A DNA stretch of 43,013 bases, from the NCBI RefSeq assembly GCF_019334315.1, contig NZ_JAHWGL010000035.1, positions 1-43,013 of the forward strand, read 5' to 3'. The position numbers were made by a program, and so were the translations under genes. Below are positions 18,162 to 26,863 of this stretch, piece by piece (position 1 is the first letter of the stretch; each line of letters begins with the position of its first letter). A model generated the notes under the pieces. That model was not told where the DNA came from and made no database searches. It saw only the letters and a program-made list of their open reading frames with translations. The stretch is from Hymenobacter profundi (GTDB taxonomy: Bacteria; Bacteroidota; Bacteroidia; Cytophagales; Hymenobacteraceae).

Positions 18162-18719
18162 ATGGCAGATAAGCTGTATCTTAATTCAATAGATTTAACA
18201 GGAGAATATAGTCCTTCGTGGTCGAATATTCCGAATGATACATGGCGAACTATACTTGAAGAGTACTTCTATAAAATATCAGATAGTTTTGCTTTTATGA
18301 ATGTTTATAGTGAAAATGATTTATCTCCAAAGTATCTAGATTTTTTTAAGAATTGGAATCTTGAGAAAATGAATTTGGTAGAAGTAAATGATGACATTGT
18401 ATGCAGGTTTAAATTGAATGATGATTGCAAAGAAAGATTGTTGAGACAAGATTTTTCAGTGCATGAGATAGGGATGTTTCCACCTAGAAATATTTTTGAA
18501 TACGATGAAAAGCATTACTATTATGAATTTGATGAACTATACTTTTTTTCTGGTAATAAACTCATTGGTATTTTTATCAATCACGAAAATATGATTCAAT
18601 TTGAAAATTTAAATGAGCAAGAGCTTGTCCTTTTGCAAAAACTTGATAAAAGCATCTCAATTGATATAATTGATGAGGCTGCTTTTCAAAAATGTATTCA
18701 GGATAGACATGTGAATTAA
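18162..18719 (+). CDS. AT-rich orphan hypothetical protein
   Basis: I do not recognise this 185-residue protein. It is acidic, rich in aromatic residues (many Tyr and Phe), and has no signal peptide or membrane segment. The patterned stretch YEFDELYFFSGNKLIGIFINHENMI suggests a beta-rich soluble fold such as is common in immunity and other contact-dependent accessory proteins, but this is only a guess. By eye its G+C is about one third, against roughly 60% for its neighbours, and it uses codons such as TTA, ATA, AAA and GAT that the neighbours avoid. The flanking bases from about 18070 to 18747 are also AT-rich. This points to recent acquisition. The start ATG at 18162 has an A-rich upstream stretch. 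Confidence 0.7.
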   Translation: MADKLYLNSIDLTGEYSPSWSNIPNDTWRTILEEYFYKISDSFAFMNVYSENDLSPKYLDFFKNWNLEKMNLVEVNDDIVCRFKLNDDCKERLLRQDFSVHEIGMFPPRNIFEYDEKHYYYEFDELYFFSGNKLIGIFINHENMIQFENLNEQELVLLQKLDKSISIDIIDEAAFQKCIQDRHVN

Positions 18720-18747
18720 AAAGAATACTTAATTTTTTGCTTTCTGT

Positions 18748-19158
18748 ATGAACATAAAAATAAACCACCTGCAACACGTCGGTATTTCAGTAACAGATAT
18801 CGAATCGTCGGAAAAGTTCTACCAACGCCTGGGTTTCGGAAACGTGATGACCTCCACCTTTGCGCACGAGGGCAGCGAGGGTAGGGTAATGATGATGCAG
18901 CACGGAACGATTATCGTGGAGCTGTACCAAATGCCCGAGCCCACGCTAACGGAAATCAGAAAGCGCACAAATGGTAAAATCGACCACGTGGCGTTTGATG
19001 TCGATGATATCGACGAAACCTACGCCACGCTGAAAGCAGACGGGTTTCATATCGTAGAGGAGGCGCCGGTGTATCTGGGTTTCTGGCAAAACGGCTGCAA
19101 ATACCTCAACATCCTGGGGCCTGATGGCGAGCGGCTGGAGTTTTGCCAGATTCTGTAG
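18748..19158 (+). CDS. VOC superfamily protein (glyoxalase/bleomycin resistance-like)
   Basis: The 136-residue protein is a single vicinal-oxygen-chelate domain made of two beta-alpha-beta-beta-beta modules. Candidate metal ligands are the His in LQHVGISVTD, the Glu in IIVELYQ, the His in KIDHVAFDVDD and the Glu in GERLEFCQ. That is the layout of the lactoylglutathione-lyase and related metalloenzymes, but the substrate cannot be assigned. Its codon use fits the GC-rich genome, unlike the gene just upstream, although the first 20 or so bases of the upstream gap are AT-rich. It is on the same strand as the orphan gene and as dacB. Confidence 0.88.
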   Translation: MNIKINHLQHVGISVTDIESSEKFYQRLGFGNVMTSTFAHEGSEGRVMMMQHGTIIVELYQMPEPTLTEIRKRTNGKIDHVAFDVDDIDETYATLKADGFHIVEEAPVYLGFWQNGCKYLNILGPDGERLEFCQIL

Positions 19159-19207
19159 AAGCGGCGTAGCCAGTGCGCATAGGAAGTGCTGCTTCGCGGC
19201 CGTTCTT

Positions 19208-19364
19208 CGCACTCGCTCGGCTGTGCCGAGTGAGCACTACGCCCCAGCAGCTTTGCTGCGCGCGTCTGCGCTAACCCCAGGTCAATTTTACCCAAACGGC
19301 GCAAACGGATTCGGGGTGCAACCCCTCAGGTGTAAGCCTCACTCGGCACAGCCGAGCGAGTGCG
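19208..19364. repeat. Inverted repeat, 26-bp arms, upstream of dacB
   Basis: Arms at 19208-19233 and 19339-19364 (CACTCGCTCGGCTGTGCCGA core) are exact inverse complements about 105 bases apart. Each arm also contains its own short palindrome (CTCGGCTGTGCCGAG). The structure fills most of the VOC-dacB gap. Confidence 0.8.
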
Positions 19365-19448
19365 CAGGGTTAGGGCGCCGAGTTCAAAGCCCTAAAATCC
19401 ACCCGTCCCGTTTTGTTCTCCTGCGCAGCTTCCGCATCTTGCGCGTCT

Positions 19449-20798
19449 ATGCTGACTGCTTTTTGCCGCCGCGCCGCGTTACTGGCGTTTCTGTTGCTGC
19501 CTACCCTGGCGGCTGTTGCCGCCAACCCGCCTACCCCGCGCCCGCCCGATACGGCGTGGCTCACCAAGCTGCTCACCGAATCGGCGGTGCTGCGGCAGCA
19601 CCACGTGGGCGTGAGTCTGATAGATGCAACGACGGGCGAAACGCTCTACGAGCAGCAGGCCGACCGCTACTTTCTGCCGGCCAGCACCATGAAGCTGTTT
19701 TCGCTCTACGCTGGCCTGCACCTGCTGGGCGACTCCCTTTCCAGCCTGCGCTACGTGCGCCACCAGGATTCGCTGATTTTCTGGGGCACCGGCGACCCTA
19801 CCCTGCTACACGGCGACGTGCCCTCGCGCCGCGCCTTCGACTTTCTGGCCAGCCGCCCCGAGAAGCTGTACTACGCCTCCGTGCCCTGCGTGTCGGCGTT
19901 TGGGCCCAGCTGGAGCTGGGACGACTACAATTATTACTACCAGCCCGAACGCGGGCCATTTCCGCTGTACGGCCACACCGTGCGCTTCTACGCCCGCACC
20001 GGCCCTACGCCGCACCTGCGCTTGGTGCCGCGCTACTTCGCGCCGGTGGTAGAGCCCATGCCCGCCAACTACCCCGTCGCCTCCGACGACCACGTGCGCC
20101 GGGCCGTGCTGGAAAACCGCTTCTTCGTGTTGCCGTGGGCCAAGAACTGGATTGACGAAACACCCTTCCGGGTAGGGCCGGAGCTGACGCGCCTGCTGTT
20201 GCAGGATACCCTGCACCGGCCTGTGGTGGCCGTGCCCTTCCGCTCGCACGCCACCGAAACCGTGTATACCGTGCGCGGCCTACCCGCCGATTCGTTGTAC
20301 CGGCGCATGTTGCAGGTGTCGGACAACTTTCTGGCCGAGCAGCTGCTGCTGATGTGCGCCGGTCAGCTCCGTCCCGATTCACTCAACTCGGCTCTACCCA
20401 TCAAAGTCACGCTGGCCAACTACCTCCGCGACCTGCCCGACGCGCCGCATTGGGTAGACGGCTCGGGCCTTTCGCGCCAAAACCTCGTCACGCCCCGCGA
20501 CCTGACGGTACTGCTACTCAAGCTGCACCAGGAAGTAACGGAAGCGCGCCTATTGAGCCTGCTGGCGGCTGGCGGTGGCCACGGCACCCTGCGCCGCGTG
20601 TACCGCGACCCGAAGGGTCCGTGGCTGTGGGGCAAAACCGGCACGCTCAGTAACACGCATAACCTCTGCGGCTACCTGCGTACCAAGTCGGGTAGGCTGG
20701 TGGCGTTCAGCTTTCTCAACAACAATTATGTGGTGCCCACCAGCGCCGTGCGCGCCGAGATGGAGCGCGTGCTCACGCAGGTACGAGCACGTTGGTAG
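19449..20798 (+). CDS. dacB: D-alanyl-D-alanine carboxypeptidase/endopeptidase (PBP4, DacB, family S13)
   Basis: This is a penicillin-binding protein that trims or cleaves peptidoglycan peptide stems and cross-links. The 449-residue product starts at ATG 19449 with a signal peptide (MLTAFCRRAALLAFLLLP... ending near AAVAANP), so it is periplasmic. The three active-site motifs are all present: SxxK as STMK (Ser79, Lys82), SxN as SDN (291-293), and KTG (396-398). The insert between the first two motifs is of typical S13 length. The frame is open back to 19413, but that would place extra residues ahead of the signal peptide. A hairpin terminator follows at once. Confidence 0.94.
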   Translation: MLTAFCRRAALLAFLLLPTLAAVAANPPTPRPPDTAWLTKLLTESAVLRQHHVGVSLIDATTGETLYEQQADRYFLPASTMKLFSLYAGLHLLGDSLSSLRYVRHQDSLIFWGTGDPTLLHGDVPSRRAFDFLASRPEKLYYASVPCVSAFGPSWSWDDYNYYYQPERGPFPLYGHTVRFYARTGPTPHLRLVPRYFAPVVEPMPANYPVASDDHVRRAVLENRFFVLPWAKNWIDETPFRVGPELTRLLLQDTLHRPVVAVPFRSHATETVYTVRGLPADSLYRRMLQVSDNFLAEQLLLMCAGQLRPDSLNSALPIKVTLANYLRDLPDAPHWVDGSGLSRQNLVTPRDLTVLLLKLHQEVTEARLLSLLAAGGGHGTLRRVYRDPKGPWLWGKTGTLSNTHNLCGYLRTKSGRLVAFSFLNNNYVVPTSAVRAEMERVLTQVRARW

Positions 20799-20814
20799 GG
20801 TAGGGGACAAGCAA

Positions 20815-20846
20815 AAAAGCGCCTTCTCAGGTGAGAAAGGCGCTTT
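20815..20846 (+). terminator. Intrinsic terminator after dacB
   Basis: AAAAGCGCCTT pairs with AAGGCGCTTTT, extended inward by CTCA/TGAG with a one-base bulge. The stem ends in a T-run, 16 bases after the dacB stop. Confidence 0.8.
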
Positions 20847-20853
20847 TCAGAAC

Positions 20854-20946
20854 GTCATGCTGAGCTTGTCGGAGCATCTCTACCGTGAGTAATCCTCCCT
20901 AATTGCAGTGAAGCGGTAGAGATGCTTCGACTCCGCTCAGCATGAC
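20854..20946. repeat. Inverted repeat, about 32-bp arms (TCATGCTGAGC variant)
   Basis: Arms at 20854-20885 and 20914-20946 are near-perfect inverse complements. The outer core GTCATGCTGAGC is a one-base variant of the TCATCCTGAGC core found elsewhere. It occupies the gap between the convergent dacB and first TlpA-like genes. Confidence 0.85.
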
Positions 20947-20965
20947 AACAACTATCGGAGATAAC

Positions 20966-22099
20966 CTACTTGATGTACTTGGCTAGCGTTGCGCGCAAGT
21001 CGTCGCCGCGCAGGTTGGTGGCGACGATTTTGCCGGTGGGGTCTACCAAGAAGTTCTGTGGAATAGCCTGCACGTGGTATTGCACAGCCACGTCGTTCTG
21101 CCAACCTTTCAGGTCTGAAACCTGCGTCCAGGCCAGTTGGTCGTCGGCAATGGCTTTCAGCCATTTCTCGCGGGCCTTTTCGTTGTCGAGCGACACGCCC
21201 AGAATGTCGAAGTTCTTGGTTTTGTAGTCGTTGTAGACTTTGGTGACGTTGGGGTTTTCCTGGCGGCAGGGGCCGCACCATGACGCCCAGAAATCAATCA
21301 GCACGTATTTGCCACGGTAGTCGGCCAGGGAAACTTGCTTGCCGTCGGGGGTTTGCTGGGTGAAGTTAGGAGCTGTAGCGCCGATTGAAACGGCTTTGAT
21401 GGCTTGCAGCATTTCCCCATATTTCTTGCCCTCGGGGCTATTCTTTACGGCCGGCGCCAGCGACTCATACAATGGGGCTACCTCGGCGTAGCTGGGTACG
21501 GATCCGCCTACCTGCTTCACCGCGCCCAGGCTCACGGGCGAGTTGGGGTTGGCCTTCACAAAAGCCAGGTAGTGCTGCTTACTCTCGGCCGAAATGGCTT
21601 CTTCGCGCTCATCCAGCTGCTTCATAAAGGCTGGGTCTTTGCGCTGCTCGGGCGAGGCGGCGCGGTAGTCGACCATCAGCGCCTTCATTTTGTCGTTGGC
21701 GGGTTTCAGAGTGGCTTGTAGCTTCTGGTGCTCCGCCGTAAGCTTGGAGCCAGTGATTTTGGCGGTGGTCAGTGAATCGGCGCTGGTGAGCATTACCGGA
21801 CCTTTTTCCAGGAACAACGTCGTGCGATCGGCCTTCATGAAATTCGCGAGCGTTTGCTTCAGCTTGCCGTCGCGGGCCAGCACCAGCATCACTTGCTGCG
21901 GTGCTTCCACGGTGCCTTTCAGCTCAAAGGCGCCGTTGGTGAGGGCGGTGGAGTCGGTAAACTTGCCGTCGCGCAGCATATATACCTTGGCCGGCGCGCT
22001 GAGCTTGCCAATTTTGCCTTTCAGCGTGTACGGGGTAGGCGTTTGCGCTTGCGCCAGCCAGGGCGCCAGCAATAGAAGTCCAAGCAGGTGTTTTTTCAT
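20966..22099 (-). CDS. TlpA-like disulfide reductase with DUF4369 domain (paralog 1)
   Basis: The 377-residue exported protein has a signal peptide (MKKHLLGLLLLAPWLAQAQ). An N-terminal DUF4369 beta domain follows (about 22-115, YTLKGKIGKLSAPAKVYML). A helical middle (about 120-235, with VPSYAEVAPLYESLAPAVKNS) leads to a C-terminal thioredoxin domain (about 240-377) carrying WCGPC (Cys275, Cys278) and the cis-proline region AIPQNFLVDPTGKI. The fold indicates a periplasmic thiol-disulfide oxidoreductase; partners are unknown. It is the last of three tandem same-strand paralogs, 76 bases after the second. Confidence 0.93.
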   Translation of the reverse strand: MKKHLLGLLLLAPWLAQAQTPTPYTLKGKIGKLSAPAKVYMLRDGKFTDSTALTNGAFELKGTVEAPQQVMLVLARDGKLKQTLANFMKADRTTLFLEKGPVMLTSADSLTTAKITGSKLTAEHQKLQATLKPANDKMKALMVDYRAASPEQRKDPAFMKQLDEREEAISAESKQHYLAFVKANPNSPVSLGAVKQVGGSVPSYAEVAPLYESLAPAVKNSPEGKKYGEMLQAIKAVSIGATAPNFTQQTPDGKQVSLADYRGKYVLIDFWASWCGPCRQENPNVTKVYNDYKTKNFDILGVSLDNEKAREKWLKAIADDQLAWTQVSDLKGWQNDVAVQYHVQAIPQNFLVDPTGKIVATNLRGDDLRATLAKYIK

Positions 22100-22175
22100 G
22101 AGAGCAGAGTAGAGATAAGGTAGGGATTTGGAGGTGAGCTGTACTAAAGTAGAGTATTACGTTCAGCGGGTTGCA

Positions 22176-23297
22176 TTACTTAATATACTTGGCCAAGGTC
22201 GTTTGCAGATCGGCGCCGCGCAGATTCACGGCTACTATTTTGCCGCTGGGGTCAACCAAGAAGTTCTGCGGAATGGCTTGTATGTGGTAGCGAGTTGCCA
22301 CGTCACCTTTCGTGCCTTGTAGGTCCGATACCTGCGTCCAAGCCAACTTATCTTCCTGTACGGCTTTCACCCACTTTGCTTTTTCATCGTCCAATGATAC
22401 GGCCAGGATATCGAAATTCTTGCCTTTATAAGCAGTATAAGCCTTCGTAACGTTGGGATTTTCCTGGCGGCAAGGGCCGCACCACGACGCCCAGAAGTCG
22501 ACCAGCACGTACTTACCGCGATAGTCGGCCAACGATACCTGTTTGCCCTCGGGGGTGTGCTGGGTGAAGTTGGGCGCCTGCGCGCCAATAGCAATAGCTT
22601 GCAACCCTGGCAACATTGCTTTGTAACGTTGCCCTTCAGGAGTGTTTTGAAGGGTAGGCGACAGCGCATTATAAAGCGATGCCAGCTCTGCATATTGGGG
22701 CACGTTGCCCGCTGCAAACTGCATCACGTCTAGGCTCACCCAGGAAGCAGGGTTGGCTTTAATGAAGGCTGCGTAGGCTTGCTGATATTCCTTGTTGATG
22801 TCATTAAATTTTTCCTGCATACGCTCCCGGAACGCTGGGTCCTTCTGTTCCTGCGGCGAGGCTTTCTGGGCTTCTGCGCCGAAAGCCTTTGTTTTGGCTA
22901 CGATAGGCGCAAAAGAAGCCTTCATTTTGTTATAGTCCGCTGTCATTTGCGTACCCGTAAACGTGGCATTCGGCAGTGAATCGGGGGTAGCAACTATAAC
23001 AGGGCCGGGCTCTAGAAAAAGTCTGGTACGGTTGCGGGAAAGTGAGAAACCATCTTTCAGCTTGCCATTGCGCTGCACCACAATATCCACCTCCATGGGG
23101 CGGTCAGTGGAGCCTTTAAACTCAAACCCACCATCTTTCAACACAGTGGAATCTAGTGGTTGAATACCCCGCACCAAATAGATTTTCGCTGGCGCATTGA
23201 GCTTGCCAACGGTGCCTTTCACGGTGTAGGGAAAGGAAGTTTGCGCCTGCACTAGGTAGGGCGCTGCGACTAATAGGGTAAGCAGATACTTTTTCAT
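22176..23297 (-). CDS. TlpA-like disulfide reductase with DUF4369 domain (paralog 2)
   Basis: This 373-residue paralog has the same architecture: signal peptide (MKKYLLTLLVAAPYLVQAQ), DUF4369 (about 22-115), helical linker, and a TlpA-like thioredoxin domain with WCGPC (Cys273, Cys276) and AIPQNFLVDPSGKI. The catalytic domain is nearly the same as in paralogs 1 and 3, while the DUF4369 domain and helical middle are much more diverged. That suggests the N-terminal half sets specificity. It lies 42 bases downstream of paralog 3 and 76 upstream of paralog 1, so the three genes are probably one transcript. Confidence 0.93.
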   Translation of the reverse strand: MKKYLLTLLVAAPYLVQAQTSFPYTVKGTVGKLNAPAKIYLVRGIQPLDSTVLKDGGFEFKGSTDRPMEVDIVVQRNGKLKDGFSLSRNRTRLFLEPGPVIVATPDSLPNATFTGTQMTADYNKMKASFAPIVAKTKAFGAEAQKASPQEQKDPAFRERMQEKFNDINKEYQQAYAAFIKANPASWVSLDVMQFAAGNVPQYAELASLYNALSPTLQNTPEGQRYKAMLPGLQAIAIGAQAPNFTQHTPEGKQVSLADYRGKYVLVDFWASWCGPCRQENPNVTKAYTAYKGKNFDILAVSLDDEKAKWVKAVQEDKLAWTQVSDLQGTKGDVATRYHIQAIPQNFLVDPSGKIVAVNLRGADLQTTLAKYIK

Positions 23298-23339
23298 GAA
23301 AATAGAAGTAAACAGGTGAAAGAATAAAGCGTTTGTGTG

Positions 23340-24818
23340 CTACTTGATATACTTGTCTAAAGCCGCCTGCAACTCGTCGCCGCGCAGGTTAGTGGCTACG
23401 ATTTTGCCGCTGGGGTCTACCAGGAAGTTCTGTGGAATGGCTTGTATGTGGTAGAGCTTGGCCGCCTGATTGTCCCAGCCTTTCAGGTCCGATACCTGCG
23501 TCCAGGCGAGTTGGTCCGTTTGCACAGCCTTTAGCCATTTTTCGCGGTCTTCTTCACTGTCAAGTGAAACGCTCAAAACATCGAACTTCTTGTGCTTGAA
23601 ATCATTATAAAGTTTTACAACGTTAGGATTTTCGGCCCGGCACGGCCCGCACCACGAGGCCCAGAAATCAATTAATACATATTTGCCGCGGTAGTCAGCC
23701 AATGATACTTGTTTGCCCTCGGGCGTTGGCTGGGTGAAGCCAGGGGCCTGCGCACCCACGGCAGTAGCAGCCAAAACGGATAACTTCTCGCCGTATTTCT
23801 TACCTTCTGATGTGTTTTTTATTGCAGGTGATAGCGCTTTGTAAAGTGGAGCTACTTCGGCGTAGTCTGGTACCGGGCCACCAATCTGCATCACAGCGTC
23901 CAAGCTGACGTAGGAATCGGGATGAGCTTTGACGTAGGCGGCCAGTTGTTGATTACGTGCCTTGCGGCGATGCTCATGTACGGCCTGATAAGTGGCTGCC
24001 TGCGATTCTTGGTACTGCATAACCGCCTTCCTTATCACCGAATCTGGGACAACTGGAAGGGCTTGTGATTTCGCGCCGGCTACTTGGTTGGGCATCTTCG
24101 CCGTAACGCGGTAGGCGCTTGCTGGTGGACTACTCGCCTTCTTGACCACCTGTAGCAGTTCGCCGTACTTCCGGCCTTCGGGGCTATTGCGCACCTCTGG
24201 GCTGAGTTTCTGGTACAGTAGCCCTACCTCCTCATAGTTGGGCACAGATATTCCCCCGGCTCGTTGGAGGGCATCCAAACTTACAAAAGAGGTAGGATTA
24301 GCCTGGGCGTATGCTTTGAGTATCTGGGTGCTCTTCCTACTAAAAATCGAGTCTTGCGCCTTTCGCCAGTTCTTAATTATTAGCGTGTCGGTAGTATGGG
24401 GTGCTGGTTGGCGTCGGTGGTCGGTGTACGCCTGTTTAATAGATGCTTGTAGCGCCTGATACTCCATCATGGGTTTTGGTCCCTTGATGATGGCTTTGTG
24501 TATCGAATCGGTGCTGCTTACTGTGATAGTGCCTTTGCTCAAGAACAACGATAATCGTTCAGCTCCCACAGTGTAAACACTTTTACCATCCCGCGCCAAC
24601 AATAGCCACGCCCAACGGGGCGTATCAACAGTGCCTGTTATTTCAAATACACCGTTGATGGGCGAGGCAGAAGCGATAAAATCACCATCGCACAACATAT
24701 ACACCTTATCTGGTGGATTTAGCTTGCCAATAGTGCCTTTCACGGTGAAAGGAATAGGTGTTTGCGCCTGTGCTACCCAAGGCGCCGCGAGAAATAAAAC
24801 AAGCAGATACTTTTTCAT
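23340..24818 (-). CDS. TlpA-like disulfide reductase with DUF4369 and a duplicated helical module (paralog 3)
   Basis: This 492-residue paralog is about 115 residues longer than its siblings. It has a signal peptide (MKKYLLVLFLAAPWVAQAQ), DUF4369 (about 22-115), and then two copies of the helical module. Copy A spans about 164-228 (NPTSFVSLDALQRAGG, YQKLSPEVRNSPEGRKYGE) and copy B about 288-350 (HPDSYVSLDAVMQIGG, YKALSPAIKNTSEGKKYGE). The thioredoxin domain with WCGPC (Cys390, Cys393) comes last. Paralogs 1 and 2 have only one copy, equivalent to B. The frame is open to 24857, but ATG at 24818 places the signal peptide at the N-terminus. It is the first gene of the tandem set. Confidence 0.92.
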   Translation of the reverse strand: MKKYLLVLFLAAPWVAQAQTPIPFTVKGTIGKLNPPDKVYMLCDGDFIASASPINGVFEITGTVDTPRWAWLLLARDGKSVYTVGAERLSLFLSKGTITVSSTDSIHKAIIKGPKPMMEYQALQASIKQAYTDHRRQPAPHTTDTLIIKNWRKAQDSIFSRKSTQILKAYAQANPTSFVSLDALQRAGGISVPNYEEVGLLYQKLSPEVRNSPEGRKYGELLQVVKKASSPPASAYRVTAKMPNQVAGAKSQALPVVPDSVIRKAVMQYQESQAATYQAVHEHRRKARNQQLAAYVKAHPDSYVSLDAVMQIGGPVPDYAEVAPLYKALSPAIKNTSEGKKYGEKLSVLAATAVGAQAPGFTQPTPEGKQVSLADYRGKYVLIDFWASWCGPCRAENPNVVKLYNDFKHKKFDVLSVSLDSEEDREKWLKAVQTDQLAWTQVSDLKGWDNQAAKLYHIQAIPQNFLVDPSGKIVATNLRGDELQAALDKYIK

Positions 24819-24958
24819 TGAAATAGAGTTATAAGTGAAAGAACAGGTACTACACATATAATTTTACCTGGCCTAAATGCCAAGCGCCGCGCAAAACCCG
24901 GGCGGCGTCTCCCTGGGTTTTGCGCGGCGCTTAGCACGGCAGGTGGCTGAAAGACAGC

Positions 24959-26863
24959 CTAATATAGCACCCGGAACTTAATGGTGTGCTCTACCTGGCG
25001 CAATTCGTCCAGCAGCTCGGGCTCGTATTGCTTGTCTACATCGGTAATCACGTAGCCGATGTGCTCGTTGGTTTTCAGGTACTGCCCCAAAATGTTCACG
25101 TGGCGGGTAGCCAGCACGTTGTTGATGCGGGCCAGCACGCCGGGTACGTTGGCGTGAATGTGGATGAGGCGGTGCGCCTGCTGCTCGGGCAGTTGGATGT
25201 TGGGGAAGTTGACGCTCTGCTGGGTGTTGCCGCTGTTGATGTAGTCCATGATGCGTTCGGGCACAAAGTGCGCAATGTTGCGCTGGGCCTCGGCCGTGCT
25301 GCCGCCAATGTGGGGCGTGAGCAGCACGTTGGGTAGGCCGCGCAGCTCGCTTTCAAAGCTTTCGTCGTTGGTCTTGGGCTCGTGCGGGAATACGTCGATG
25401 GCCGCACCGCCCAGGTGGCCCGAGCGCAGAGCTTCGGCCAGGGCGGGCACGTCTACCACGTGGCCGCGGGCGTTGTTGATGAACAGCGCACCGGGCTGCA
25501 TCTGGGCAAAGTGCTCGGCCCCGATGAAGTTCTTGTTCTCGGGCCGGCCGTCGATGTGCAGGGTCACGATGTCGGCTTGTTGCAGCAACTCGTCGAGGGT
25601 GCGGCACTTGGTGGCGTTGCCGAGTTGCAGCTTCTCGGCCACATCGTAGTAGTACACTTGCAGGCCCACTGCCTCGGCCACTACTGAGAGCTGCGCCCCG
25701 ATGTTGCCGTAGCCCACAATGCCCAGCTTTTTGCCGCGAATCTCAAACGCACCCTTCGCCGACTTGTCCCACTCGCCCTGGTGCATCTTGGGGTTTTTCT
25801 CCGGAATGCGGCGGGCCAGCATAATGATTTCGGCCAGTGTCAGTTCCACCACCGAGCGGGTGTTGCTGAAGGGGGCGTTGAACACGGCCACGCCCTTTTT
25901 CATGCAACCCGTGAGGTCAATCTGGTTGGTGCCGATGCAAAAGGCGCCCACCGCAATGAGACGGTTGGCGGCGTCCAGCACGCGCTGCGTAACGTTGGTT
26001 TTGGAGCGAATACCCAGGATGCTCACGCCCTGAATGCGCTCCACCAGCTCGTCCTCGTCCAGCCCGCCAGCCACAATATCTACCTGGTAGCCTTCGTCGC
26101 GGAACAGCTTTTCGGCCGAGGCTTCAACATTTTCGAGTAGCAAGACGCGGATGCGGTTTTTGGGGTAGGAAAGCGACATGGGTAGTTTGTTCTGGTACAA
26201 AAACTCGTCGAAAGAAGGTAGAATCTCGTCGGCGCGGGCCACTACGGCCTCGCGCGACACGTTTTCGGTGAAGGCGTAGAAGCGGTTGGCCAGGCCGGCC
26301 TCGCGGATCTGGTAGTCGGTGTAGCCGTCGCCGAGGGCATACACGTCGCCGGTCAGGTCGAGGCGGCGCAGTTGCTCAATCTTGCCACCGTCGCGGCTGA
26401 GCACATTCTCCGGGTCGAAGCCGGTGATGCGGCCTTCCTGGTCGTAGGTGAAGGTATTGGCCAGCACGTAGTCGGCGGTGATGCCGAAATCGGCTACCAC
26501 CGGCTCAATAAATTCCCGGAAGCCACTACTAATAATATACACCCGCCCCGGAAACTGCCGGAAAAAGTCGCCGTTGCGCCGGATACTGTCCGACACTTTG
26601 CCTTTCAAACGCTCTACCAGCAGCGGCAGGTGCTCGCGTCGGGCCGGCAGCAAGGCCAGCCGCCGCCGCAACGACTCCGAAAAATTAATGCTGCCGTTCA
26701 TGCCCTGGTCGGTGAGGGCGCGGATTTCGCCCACAATTTTCTCCCGGCTGGGGTCGCCAGTGAGGGCAATGTCGGCTAGCTCGTCGAGGCCTTCCACTTG
26801 CGTGAACGTGCTGTCGAAGTCGATGATGAGGTAGGGGAGGGGAGCAGTAGGAGGAGAAGACAT
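24959..26863 (-). CDS. Fused phosphoserine phosphatase - D-3-phosphoglycerate dehydrogenase
   Basis: The 634-residue protein joins two serine-pathway enzymes. Residues 1-225 form a HAD-family SerB-like phosphatase: DFDST (15-19), ISSGF (111-115), Lys161 and GDGYTD (178-183). Residues of about 235-555 form a 2-hydroxyacid dehydrogenase of the SerA type, with the NAD motif GYGNIG (384-389) and catalytic Arg466 in NNARG, Glu495 in HEP and His518 in PHIGG. Residues of about 565-634 form an ACT regulatory domain typical of serine-sensitive SerA. The enzymes are the first and last steps of serine synthesis; the transaminase step (SerC) is not encoded nearby. The reading frame is continuous with no sign of a shift, so the fusion is real. 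Confidence 0.94.
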   Translation of the reverse strand: MSSPPTAPLPYLIIDFDSTFTQVEGLDELADIALTGDPSREKIVGEIRALTDQGMNGSINFSESLRRRLALLPARREHLPLLVERLKGKVSDSIRRNGDFFRQFPGRVYIISSGFREFIEPVVADFGITADYVLANTFTYDQEGRITGFDPENVLSRDGGKIEQLRRLDLTGDVYALGDGYTDYQIREAGLANRFYAFTENVSREAVVARADEILPSFDEFLYQNKLPMSLSYPKNRIRVLLLENVEASAEKLFRDEGYQVDIVAGGLDEDELVERIQGVSILGIRSKTNVTQRVLDAANRLIAVGAFCIGTNQIDLTGCMKKGVAVFNAPFSNTRSVVELTLAEIIMLARRIPEKNPKMHQGEWDKSAKGAFEIRGKKLGIVGYGNIGAQLSVVAEAVGLQVYYYDVAEKLQLGNATKCRTLDELLQQADIVTLHIDGRPENKNFIGAEHFAQMQPGALFINNARGHVVDVPALAEALRSGHLGGAAIDVFPHEPKTNDESFESELRGLPNVLLTPHIGGSTAEAQRNIAHFVPERIMDYINSGNTQQSVNFPNIQLPEQQAHRLIHIHANVPGVLARINNVLATRHVNILGQYLKTNEHIGYVITDVDKQYEPELLDELRQVEHTIKFRVLY

